A program made the position numbers and the translations under genes. From Roseivirga sp. (GTDB lineage Bacteria; Bacteroidota; Bacteroidia; Cytophagales; Cyclobacteriaceae), in assembly GCA_029262895.1 (NCBI GenBank), contig JAJCYM010000036.1, forward strand, positions 1 to 43,699: DNA of 43,699 bases, in the 5' to 3' direction. Position 1 is the first letter of the stretch; each line of letters opens with the position of its first letter. This document shows, in pieces, positions 24,857-33,304 of this stretch. A model generated the notes under the pieces. The model saw only the letters and a list, made by a program, of their open reading frames with translations. It made no database searches and had not been told where the DNA came from.

Positions 24857-27304
24857 TTATTCGTAGCGCAGTGCTTTTACAGGATTTTGTTGAGCGGCTT
24901 TTAATGAATGGAAGCTTACGGTAAAGAAGGCAATGGCCAATGCCAGAATTCCTGCGATGGCCGCAGCCGCAATAATCACCGTTTGCAATGGCATTCTATA
25001 AGCGAAGGCGTTTAGCCAGTTTTCTACAAAGAAATAAGCTATCGGTGTAGCTACCAAAAACCCAAAGATCACTAGAATCATAATTTCTTTAAAGATCAAA
25101 TAGACCAATTGAGGAATGGAAGCACCTAATACTTTTCTTACTCCAATTTCTTTAATACGAACGGAGGTAGTGTATGAAGAAAGGCCTAGTAGTCCAAGAC
25201 ATGAAATCAGAATACAAATGAATGATAGAGAGCCTAACAATTTGCTTTGGTTTTGGTCTGCCTTATACAACATTTCTGCCTTCCGGTCCAACAATTGATA
25301 TTCAAAAGGATGGTTGGGGTCTAAGGTTGAAAATTTCTCTTCCAGAAATTCCAATGTCTCTTTGAGCTTGCCGTTCCTACCGTGTATCACAAAAGCCGGA
25401 AGAGCAAAGCGTGCGGTTCGAGGTATTCGGTAACGATAAATGGCGGTAGGTTCTATTTTTTCATGAAGTGAATGAACATTAAAATCTTTTACTACACCGA
25501 TTACCCTTGTAGGAGTTTTGACACCCATTAGAGAAACCACTTTTCCAATAGGGTTGGTCCAACCCAACTTATCAACTACGGCTTGATTAACAATCACTCC
25601 ACCACTAATATCTGTTGGCATGTTCTCATTGAAATCTCGACCAGCCACAATTTCCATTCCCATGGTTTCAATAAAGCCCTTACCCACATTGAGCAGATTG
25701 TAAGTGTCTTGAGTTAAGGTAGAATCTTCTTGTTCAACGTTCAGCAACCTTCTGCCAGCCCCTAATAAGTTATTGCCAATATTTCCTTGATTACTTATCC
25801 CAAAAGCAGCAGTGACACCAATTATATTCGAATTCCGCAATAATTCCGATTTGGTCAATTCCATACGGTTTCGGTTAGTGGTGTCTTTGGTCTGAATGAT
25901 CACCATATTGTCCTTAGTAAACCCAAGATCCTTGTCCCTCATAAAGTTCATCTGATCTCCCATGAGTAGAGTAGAGATAACGACTCCAATGGAAATAAAA
26001 AATTGAAAACCAACTAGAAACTTTCTTAAGAACAAGCTTTTCGGACCGGTTTTCATACTGCCTTTCATTGCAATTAAAACTGAAATTGAGGACAGGTAGA
26101 AAGCAGGGTAAATCCCGGATAGTAGACCAATGATTAAGGTTACACCCAGCGAGCCAAATAAGAGCCATTGGTTGTGGATAAAATCAAGTTCTAAATTTTT
26201 GCCTACTAGGTCATTCAATGATGTGCCTTTGAGCGTAATACTCACAATCAAAATTGCCAGCATTAAAGACAAAAAGGTGATGATAAGAGATTCTGTTAAA
26301 AACTGACCTCTTAATTTAGATTTGCTTGATCCCAATACCTTTCTGACTCCCACTTCTTTTGATCTATTTGTACCTCTTGCGGTCGCAAGATTCATATAGT
26401 TGATACTGGCCAGGATTAAAATGAATATTCCAATGGCAGCAAAAGATTTGGTATAAGCCTTATTTCCAGTTGGTAAGTCGTATAAGACCTGGGAGTTAAA
26501 ATGGACATCCGCAAGTGGAACAAATTTTGGTTTAAAATCGGAGTCCTCCAACTTGAGCTGAATTGCCATAGGAGCCATATGCTTATCAAAGAACTGCTGG
26601 AACTTGTCTTCTAGGATTTTGGCATCGAAATTTTGAGGTAAAAGTACATAGGAATACAACAGTACATTCCAGAGTCTTCTTGCTTTTTGTTGGGCGTTTA
26701 GTGAAGGTTGACCGGTGAGTGAAATGAGTCCCTCGTAAGTCAAGTGAAGATTCTTAGGCAAATCTTTAATAATACCAGTAACACCAAAGCTGTTATTGTC
26801 AGTTTTTAGTATTTGCCCTAAGGGGTCTTCATTTCCAAATATCTTCTTTGCTGCGGAGGCTGTTAAAACAATGCTCTGAGGTTCTTTCAGAGCTGTTTTC
26901 GGATTTCCCTTTAGGAATTCATGCGTAAAAACATTGAATACACTCGAATCTGCGAAATATAGATTTTCTTGATAAATCTGTCGATCGCCAACTCTAAATA
27001 ATTGTCTTCCAGCAACTCTGAATCTGGTATAGGCTTGAATTTCAGGAAACTCATCCTTCATCATTTCAGCCAAAGTCTGAGGGGTCAATGCGTAATGATC
27101 GTCCTTGCCTCTCAGCTTAAATTGGGATTCCATACGATAAATTTGCGCATGCTTTTCATGGTGCTTGTCATAGGAAAGGTCGTTCTGTACATAAAGCAGA
27201 ATGATAATAGCCACTGAGAGTCCAATTGATAATCCAAAAACATTGAGAAGTGTATAGAATTTATGCTTTAGCAGCATGTGAAACGTGTATAAGACGTTGA
27301 TCAT
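24857..27304 (-). CDS. MacB/FtsX-like ABC transporter permease (2)
   Basis: An 815-aa permease with the same order as its neighbours: N-terminal helix (VFGLSIGLSVAIIILLYVQN), periplasmic MacB-like domain with the SYDKHHEKHAQIYRMES segment, first FtsX core (SINYMNLATARGTNRSKEVG, GVRKVLGSSKS), three helices, a second periplasmic domain with GRDFNENMP and GVVKDFNVHSL, and a second FtsX core (KEIGVRKVLGAS) ending NPVKALRYE. It is very similar to permease 3, including the flanking terminator and the 3' non-coding sequence, so the two arose by a fairly recent tandem duplication. Transport or signalling role is unknown. Confidence 0.92.
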   Translation of the reverse strand: MINVLYTFHMLLKHKFYTLLNVFGLSIGLSVAIIILLYVQNDLSYDKHHEKHAQIYRMESQFKLRGKDDHYALTPQTLAEMMKDEFPEIQAYTRFRVAGRQLFRVGDRQIYQENLYFADSSVFNVFTHEFLKGNPKTALKEPQSIVLTASAAKKIFGNEDPLGQILKTDNNSFGVTGIIKDLPKNLHLTYEGLISLTGQPSLNAQQKARRLWNVLLYSYVLLPQNFDAKILEDKFQQFFDKHMAPMAIQLKLEDSDFKPKFVPLADVHFNSQVLYDLPTGNKAYTKSFAAIGIFILILASINYMNLATARGTNRSKEVGVRKVLGSSKSKLRGQFLTESLIITFLSLMLAILIVSITLKGTSLNDLVGKNLELDFIHNQWLLFGSLGVTLIIGLLSGIYPAFYLSSISVLIAMKGSMKTGPKSLFLRKFLVGFQFFISIGVVISTLLMGDQMNFMRDKDLGFTKDNMVIIQTKDTTNRNRMELTKSELLRNSNIIGVTAAFGISNQGNIGNNLLGAGRRLLNVEQEDSTLTQDTYNLLNVGKGFIETMGMEIVAGRDFNENMPTDISGGVIVNQAVVDKLGWTNPIGKVVSLMGVKTPTRVIGVVKDFNVHSLHEKIEPTAIYRYRIPRTARFALPAFVIHGRNGKLKETLEFLEEKFSTLDPNHPFEYQLLDRKAEMLYKADQNQSKLLGSLSFICILISCLGLLGLSSYTTSVRIKEIGVRKVLGASIPQLVYLIFKEIMILVIFGFLVATPIAYFFVENWLNAFAYRMPLQTVIIAAAAIAGILALAIAFFTVSFHSLKAAQQNPVKALRYE

Positions 27305-27458
27305 AAGTTAATTACCTATACTTCTAATTAATTCTGGTAGCCGGGATATTGATATTCAATTAAGGCATCAAAAGGAATATAGATAATTATCCTTTCGCAT
27401 GAAATGTGTTTTTTTTCAACAAGTAATAAGGGCTTCAAATAATGGTTAAATAAAAAAA

Positions 27459-27476
27459 GACCTCCCGAAGGAGGTC
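27459..27476 (-). terminator. terminator after permease 3
   Basis: The same GACCTCC-CGAA-GGAGGTC hairpin as at 24808, followed by the same GTTTGAGGTATAATTAATTT sequence. It shows that the duplicated unit includes the 3' region. Confidence 0.88.
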
Positions 27477-27506
27477 CTTAATGTTTGAGGTATAATTAAT
27501 TTTTTA

Positions 27507-29966
27507 CTATTCGTAGCGCAGCGCTTTTACAGGGTTTTGCTGAGCAGCTTTCAAGGAATGGAAGCTTACGGTAAAGAAAGCAATGGCCATTGCCAGAATT
27601 CCCGATAAGGCTGTTGCTGCCAAAATCACAGTTTGCAAAGGCATTTGATATGCAAACACGGTGAGCCAGTCTTCTATCAATAGGTATGCAATGGGGGTAG
27701 CCATAACAAGGCCAACGAAAACCAGGATCATAATGTCTTTGAAAATCAAAAAGACGAGTTGAGGTACAGTCGCGCCTAAAACTTTTCGGACGCCAATCTC
27801 TTTGATTCTGGTGGCAGTACTAAAGGAAGATAAGCCAAGAAGACCAAGGCAAGAAATAAGAATACAGATATAGGAGAGTATGCCTGTCAACTGGCTTTGT
27901 TTCAGATCCCCTCGATATAGTTCTTCCGCCCTTTGATCCAAAAAGCTAAATTCAAATGGATGGCTTTGATCCCACTCGGTAAATTTGCTTTCAAGTCGTT
28001 TTACCGTTTGGTTCATCTCGCCATCTTTTACGTGAATCATAAAGGCAGGCAGAACCCGGGCAGGAGCTCCTTGTAGTTGATAGCGGTACATTACTGTGGG
28101 CTCAACTTTCACGTGAAGTGAAAAAGCGTGAAAGTCCTTAACTACCCCTATCACCCGTATCGGTGTGGGAAGTCCAAGGGGTGAGACAATCTTGCCTATT
28201 GGGTTTGTCCAACCCATTTTGTCGACAACAGCCTGATTAACAATAGCACCACCGGTAATGTCAGTAGGCATATCTTCATTAAAGTCTCGACCTTCGACAA
28301 TTTCCATCTCCATGGTTTTGATGTAATCCCTGCCGACTCTGAGTAAATTGTAAGTGTCCTGTGTGACAATAGAATCTTCCTGTTGAATACTCAGCAATTG
28401 TCTGGAGGCTCCAAGCAGGCTATTGCCTATGCCTCCCTGGCGGCCAAGTCCCAAGGCGCCTGTAACGCCAAGGATATTAGGGTTTTGAAGTAATTCTGCC
28501 CTTATAGATTCCGTACGATTGCGTACTGAGACATCTTGTGTCGGTATAATCACCACATTGTCTTTGTTGAATCCAAGATCCTTTGCTCGCATAAAGCTAA
28601 TTTGATCCCCCATAAGCAGTGTGGAAATCACCACACCAATGGAAACGCAGAACTGGAAAGCCACAAGTACTCTTCTAAGGAAGAGGCTCTTAGGGCCAGT
28701 TCTTACAGTGCCTTTCATAGCAAGTAGTATGGAAAAAGCAGATAGATAAAAGGCCGGATAAATGCCTGAAAACACGCCAATAAGAAGAGCCACTCCAATG
28801 GATCCGAATAACAAGAGCGGATTTTTTGCGAAATCCAGCGAAAGCTGCTTATCGATTAAGTCATTCATGCCTGTACCATGAATGAGAATATTGACAATGA
28901 GTACAGCAAGCAAAAGGGATAGGAAAGTAATCACGACCGATTCGTTAAGGAATTGACTCCTTAGACGGCCCTTACTTGACCCCAAAACTTTTCTTACTCC
29001 TACTTCTTTCGATCTATTATTTGCTCTGGCAGTGGCCAGATTCATATAGTTGATACTGGCCAGTATCAAAATGAATATGCCTATCGCAGTGAAGGACCGG
29101 GTATAAGTTTTATTTCCAGTTGGTAAATCAAACTGGACTTTAGAATTAAAGTGGATATCTGTCAGTGGCACTAACCTTGCATTGAAATCAGTGTTGCCCA
29201 GATTGGCTTGCCGTGCAAGAGGAGCCATGTATTTCTCGAAAAAATCTGGAAACCTCTCGTGAATCCTATTTACATCATAGTTTTTTGGCAGTAGGAGGTA
29301 TGAATACAACTGCACGTTCCATAAGGCTTGTGCTTTTTGCTGATTGTTTAGCGCTGGCTGGCCGGAGGTTAACGTAGTGGACGAAATAAGTCCGTCAAAA
29401 GTCAGGTGGAGGTTGTCGGGCAGATCCTCTATTATTCCGGTCACACTGTATGAACTGTTGTCAGTTTTAAGAAGCTGGCCCATGGGGTCTTCAGTTCCAA
29501 ATAGCTTAGTAGCGGTAGATTGCGTCAGTACTATACTTCTCGGTTCTACCAGGGCGGTCTTGGGGTTTCCAATTATGAATTCATGGGTAAAAACATTGAA
29601 AACAGAGGAATCCGCGAAATAGAGATTGTCTTGGAAGATATTTCCATCTCCAATTCTGAAGAGCTGTCGTCCGGCATTTTGAAATCTTGTGAACGCTTGA
29701 ATTTCAGGATATTCTTCCTTCATTAACTCAGCAAGAACCTGAGAAGTCAATGCAAATTCATCATCCTTATCTCTGATCTTGAATTTTGACTCAACTCTAT
29801 AAATCTGATCGTGCTTGGTATGATGCTTATCGTAGGAAAGATCACTCTGGACATAGAGCAAAATGATAATGGCTACTGCCAAGCCAATAGCCAATCCAAA
29901 AATGTTAAGAAAAGAATAAAACTTATTCTTCAGCAATACCCTGATTGCATACGCAATGCTCTTCAT
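27507..29966 (-). CDS. MacB/FtsX-like ABC transporter permease (3)
   Basis: An 819-aa permease, the closest relative of permease 2. The N-terminus is MKSIAYAIRVLLKNKFYSFL followed by the first helix. The first FtsX core (SINYMNLATARANNRSKEVG) and coupling segment GVRKVLGSSKG are kept, as are GRDFNEDMPTD, GVVKDFHAFSLH and the C-terminal KEIGVRKVLGATVPQ ... NPVKALRYE. The main difference from permease 2 is a few-residue insertion near SSTTLTSGQPAL. No ATPase lies beside it. It is separated from permease 4 by about 220 bp, so it probably has its own promoter. Confidence 0.92.
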   Translation of the reverse strand: MKSIAYAIRVLLKNKFYSFLNIFGLAIGLAVAIIILLYVQSDLSYDKHHTKHDQIYRVESKFKIRDKDDEFALTSQVLAELMKEEYPEIQAFTRFQNAGRQLFRIGDGNIFQDNLYFADSSVFNVFTHEFIIGNPKTALVEPRSIVLTQSTATKLFGTEDPMGQLLKTDNSSYSVTGIIEDLPDNLHLTFDGLISSTTLTSGQPALNNQQKAQALWNVQLYSYLLLPKNYDVNRIHERFPDFFEKYMAPLARQANLGNTDFNARLVPLTDIHFNSKVQFDLPTGNKTYTRSFTAIGIFILILASINYMNLATARANNRSKEVGVRKVLGSSKGRLRSQFLNESVVITFLSLLLAVLIVNILIHGTGMNDLIDKQLSLDFAKNPLLLFGSIGVALLIGVFSGIYPAFYLSAFSILLAMKGTVRTGPKSLFLRRVLVAFQFCVSIGVVISTLLMGDQISFMRAKDLGFNKDNVVIIPTQDVSVRNRTESIRAELLQNPNILGVTGALGLGRQGGIGNSLLGASRQLLSIQQEDSIVTQDTYNLLRVGRDYIKTMEMEIVEGRDFNEDMPTDITGGAIVNQAVVDKMGWTNPIGKIVSPLGLPTPIRVIGVVKDFHAFSLHVKVEPTVMYRYQLQGAPARVLPAFMIHVKDGEMNQTVKRLESKFTEWDQSHPFEFSFLDQRAEELYRGDLKQSQLTGILSYICILISCLGLLGLSSFSTATRIKEIGVRKVLGATVPQLVFLIFKDIMILVFVGLVMATPIAYLLIEDWLTVFAYQMPLQTVILAATALSGILAMAIAFFTVSFHSLKAAQQNPVKALRYE

Positions 29967-30145
29967 ATGTTAACAGAAGTTTACTATCCGTCCAATTGTC
30001 ATCATTAAATGTGCCAATACTTTTGATTTTTCGTAGTCTTCTGAATGTCAAAACGTTAGAGATATAATTTTTTGCAACCTAATTTTGAATTGTGCGTAAT
30101 CGCACTGAATTATGAACGAATCTGAACAGGATTGAGCATAAAAAA

Positions 30146-30161
30146 GGGAGCCGAAGCTCCC
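30146..30161 (-). terminator. terminator after permease 4
   Basis: A GGGAGC / GCTCCC stem with a CGAA tetraloop and a T run on the minus strand. The loop is the same as in the other two permease terminators although the stem differs. Confidence 0.8.
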
Positions 30162-30188
30162 TAATTATCCAAATCATGACCTATTTGT

Positions 30189-32654
30189 TTATTCGTAACG
30201 TAATGCTTTTATGGGGTTCTGATTTGCAGCCTTCAACGAGTGGTAACTGACTGTGGCAAAGGCAATGATAACAGCCAGTGCTCCCGAGATGCCTCCCGCG
30301 AATATTAATGTTTGTACCAGTGGCATTTGATAGGCAAACTCTTGAAGCCATTGGTCAATAACATAGTAGGCCACAGGTATTGAGATGATAAACCCAATAA
30401 TGATCAACCAGAGTACATCTCTGAAAATCATATAGACCAATTGAGCCACCGTGGCACCGAGTACTTTTCTGACCCCAATCTCTTTGATTCTTCGAGAGGT
30501 GCTAAAACTTGCCAACCCAAGTAGTCCAAGACAAGAAATGAATATACAGATGTAGGATAGGATACCAGTCAATTCGCTTTGGCGGGTATCGGCTCGATAG
30601 AGTTCTTCTGCTCTTGTGTCTAGAAACCGATATTCAAATGGATTTCCCGGGTCTAAGTCTTGAAAGGTTTGCTCAATGAAATCCATTGTTCCCTTGGTGT
30701 TACGACCATTGATATTGATATGAAAGGAGGGTAATGCTCCTTGAGTAAGAAATGGATTGTATTTCCAGTGAAATATCACCATTGGCTCAATGGCGGTGTG
30801 TAACGAAAAGGCATTGAAATCCTTGATCACTCCAATTACTTTTGGGATAGCTAAGCCTGGAAATGGCAATCCGATATCACGACCAAGCGGTTCTGCCCAG
30901 CCCATTTGTCTTACCATTGCTTCATTAACCAAAACACCTGAAGTCGGATCAGAAGGCTGATTTTTATCGAATGTTCTTCCTTCAACTAATTCCAGCTTCA
31001 TCGTTTCCACATAATCATCTCCAACAAACATAACCGGGTAGGTCTGGTCCGCTGAGATTGAATCCGATGTTTCTGCTCTAATTAGAGTTTTACTGGCACC
31101 CAGGAGATTATTTCCCAATGTAGAATTGCCCCCAACCACAATGGCATCAGTAACCCCCGTGACATTAGGGTTCTTCATGAGTTCAGCCTTGAAAAAATCG
31201 CTTCTGTTACTCACCGTAGTGTCCTGCATATTTATGATCACCACGTTGTCTTTGTTGAATCCAAGATCCTGCTCGCTCAAATACTCAATCTGATTCTTCA
31301 TGAGTAAGGTCGAGATGATTACAGCAATTGAGACGAAGAATTGAAAGGCGACAAGTATTCTGCGCATGTTCATGCTGCCTTTGCCACTTTTGGCGGTTCC
31401 CTTCAGGGCGTTTGTAGCTGAAATTGAAGAGAGGAAGAAGGCCGGATATAGGCCCGAAATGATTCCGATAAACAGCGTAATGCCCAAGAAGATGATACTG
31501 AAATCAAGGTTTTGTAAAGGATTAAAAATCAATTCTTTGTCTAACGAGCTGGAAAGCCCGACACCATTAATGAGCCCCGCCACAAGTCCTACAGCCAAAA
31601 GGAGAGAGATGATGGAAATGATCACAGATTCACTCAAAAACTGCATGACTAATGCTCGTTTGGTAGACCCAAGCGCTTTTCTGACCCCAACTTCCTTGGA
31701 CCTGTTGGCCGCGCGTGCCGAGGCAAGGTTCATATAGTTAATGGAGGCCAAAAGAAGAATGAATATGCCAATGGCTGTGAAAATGTAAGTGTAGTTCTGA
31801 TTGCCAGTAGGTAAATCAAATTGAGGAGGGCTCTTTGTGAAATGCATATCAGCGATGGGCGTAAATGCAGGTTCAAATGAGATATCCAAATTGGCCTGTG
31901 CTACAAAAGGTGCCATAAATCGATCATAGAATCTATCGAATTCATTCAGTACTCTCTGAGCATCGCTTGGCTGCCTGAAAAGGACAAATACAAAATCTGT
32001 GGGTGTCCAGAGACCGCCTTGTTGTCGTTGAGTCTCCAGAGCCTCCTTGTCCTTCTCCAGGGTTTCATATGACATTAGGCCATCCATTGGGATATGTACA
32101 TTTTCTGGCAGGTCCTTCATGATTCCATTTACCTGGAAACGGCCGGTGGGAGTCTCAAGAATTTCCCCGATCGGATCGTTGTCTCCAAAGTGTTTCTTTG
32201 CAAGGCTTTCGGTTAGAATAATCGTATTGGGATTATCCAGAACGGTGGCCGGATCACCGATGAGCAATTCATAATCAAATACCGAGAAAGTGGACGAGTC
32301 CGCGTAGAAGATGCCGCTTTCATAGAAGTTTTTATCTCCATACTTGAAGAGCACCCTGCCTGCCGAACGTAAACGCACAAAGTTTTCTATCTCTGTATAC
32401 TCCGCCATAAGAGCCTTTGGCAGAAATTGAGACGAGACAGAAAAGTTATCAGCTTTTCCACTGAATATATAAGTTGAAGTGACCCTGAAAATACGCTCAT
32501 GCTTACTGTGCATTTTGTCGTAGCTCAGGTCGCTCTGTACATATAGGAAGATGATCATAGCCACGGCTAGGCCGACCGCCAGACCGAGAATGTTGAGCAG
32601 TGAGTAGAACTTATTTTTAAGCAGTACTCTGATTGCGAAGGAGATGTTTTTCAT
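30189..32654 (-). CDS. MacB/FtsX-like ABC transporter permease (4)
   Basis: An 821-aa permease of the same family as permeases 2 and 3 but more distant. The N-terminus MKNISFAIRVLLKNKFYSLL resembles permease 3. The FtsX cores are SINYMNLASARAANRSKEVG with GVRKALGSTKR, and later KEIGVRKVLGATVAQ ... NPIKALRYE. The periplasmic domains include MHSKHERIFRVTS and GRTFDKNQPSDPTSG. It starts the minus-strand permease row and is divergent from the padR gene. Full length with no broken motif seen. Confidence 0.92.
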   Translation of the reverse strand: MKNISFAIRVLLKNKFYSLLNILGLAVGLAVAMIIFLYVQSDLSYDKMHSKHERIFRVTSTYIFSGKADNFSVSSQFLPKALMAEYTEIENFVRLRSAGRVLFKYGDKNFYESGIFYADSSTFSVFDYELLIGDPATVLDNPNTIILTESLAKKHFGDNDPIGEILETPTGRFQVNGIMKDLPENVHIPMDGLMSYETLEKDKEALETQRQQGGLWTPTDFVFVLFRQPSDAQRVLNEFDRFYDRFMAPFVAQANLDISFEPAFTPIADMHFTKSPPQFDLPTGNQNYTYIFTAIGIFILLLASINYMNLASARAANRSKEVGVRKALGSTKRALVMQFLSESVIISIISLLLAVGLVAGLINGVGLSSSLDKELIFNPLQNLDFSIIFLGITLFIGIISGLYPAFFLSSISATNALKGTAKSGKGSMNMRRILVAFQFFVSIAVIISTLLMKNQIEYLSEQDLGFNKDNVVIINMQDTTVSNRSDFFKAELMKNPNVTGVTDAIVVGGNSTLGNNLLGASKTLIRAETSDSISADQTYPVMFVGDDYVETMKLELVEGRTFDKNQPSDPTSGVLVNEAMVRQMGWAEPLGRDIGLPFPGLAIPKVIGVIKDFNAFSLHTAIEPMVIFHWKYNPFLTQGALPSFHININGRNTKGTMDFIEQTFQDLDPGNPFEYRFLDTRAEELYRADTRQSELTGILSYICIFISCLGLLGLASFSTSRRIKEIGVRKVLGATVAQLVYMIFRDVLWLIIIGFIISIPVAYYVIDQWLQEFAYQMPLVQTLIFAGGISGALAVIIAFATVSYHSLKAANQNPIKALRYE

Positions 32655-32974
32655 TTCAGTTGATTTCTTGACCGATTACTTTGAGTTTTTTACCAATGTA
32701 AAAATGGGGCTTGATAAGCCAGATTGTCCCTTTTAATTGTTAAGCGATTCAATTTTATGGATGTGTGGAATTCGTTGTGGCTAAACGGAGCAAGAGATTT
32801 ATGCATTTTATTCTTTTGTATGTAACGTATTGATGGTTGGCGAGTCTTTTGATTAGGGTCGGCTCAACAGCGGAAAGGTTCGAAGCAACAAAATTCTTTT
32901 TTTAAGAATGGGCAACTCAGGTTTAATAGGATCGTTATGAAACTATATTATTTACATAATAGTAAAATATTAAC
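32655..32974. other. divergent intergenic region between permease 4 and padR
   Basis: This 320-bp gap should hold the promoters of permease 4 (minus) and the padR-permease pair (plus). It is A/T-rich towards the padR start. Apart from the small dyad at 32946-32961 I see no clear motif or small gene. Confidence 0.5.
32946..32961. promoter_or_regulatory. possible PadR operator
   Basis: An inverted repeat TATTAT-TTAC-ATAATA lies 13 bp before the padR ATG. PadR regulators usually repress their own operon by binding such A/T-rich dyads. The local A/T richness makes chance occurrence possible. Confidence 0.3.
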
Positions 32975-33304
32975 ATGAAAGGTACCTACCTGGGAGAGTT
33001 CGAAGAAGTAGTCTTACTGACTGTTGCCATGCTGGAAGATTCCGGTTATGGAATTTCGGTAAAGCAGGAAGTGGAGAAGCGCACGCAACGTAGCATTAAT
33101 CTTAGTGCAATTCACTCCACACTCTATCGATTAGAGAAAAAAGGTTTTCTCAATTCAAAATTGGGAGAGACGACTAAAGTAAGAGGAGGAAAGCGCAAGC
33201 GCATTTTTTTCATTACTCCCTTTGGAGTGAAGAGTTTAAAAGAAGCAAAGTCGCTAAGAGAAGATATCTGGAACTCAATACCAACCTATGTCCTACAAAA
33301 ATGA
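32975..33304 (+). CDS. PadR-family transcriptional regulator
   Basis: A 109-aa winged-helix protein typical of short PadR (PadR-s1-like) regulators that accompany permeases. It begins LGEFEEVVLLTVAMLEDSGY, has the recognition helix region LSAIHSTLYRLEKKGFL, and the basic wing KVRGGKRKRIFFITPFG. Its 3' end overlaps the start of the next permease gene by 17 bp, so the two are co-translated and the regulator very probably controls that permease. Ligand unknown. Confidence 0.93.
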   Translation: MKGTYLGEFEEVVLLTVAMLEDSGYGISVKQEVEKRTQRSINLSAIHSTLYRLEKKGFLNSKLGETTKVRGGKRKRIFFITPFGVKSLKEAKSLREDIWNSIPTYVLQK

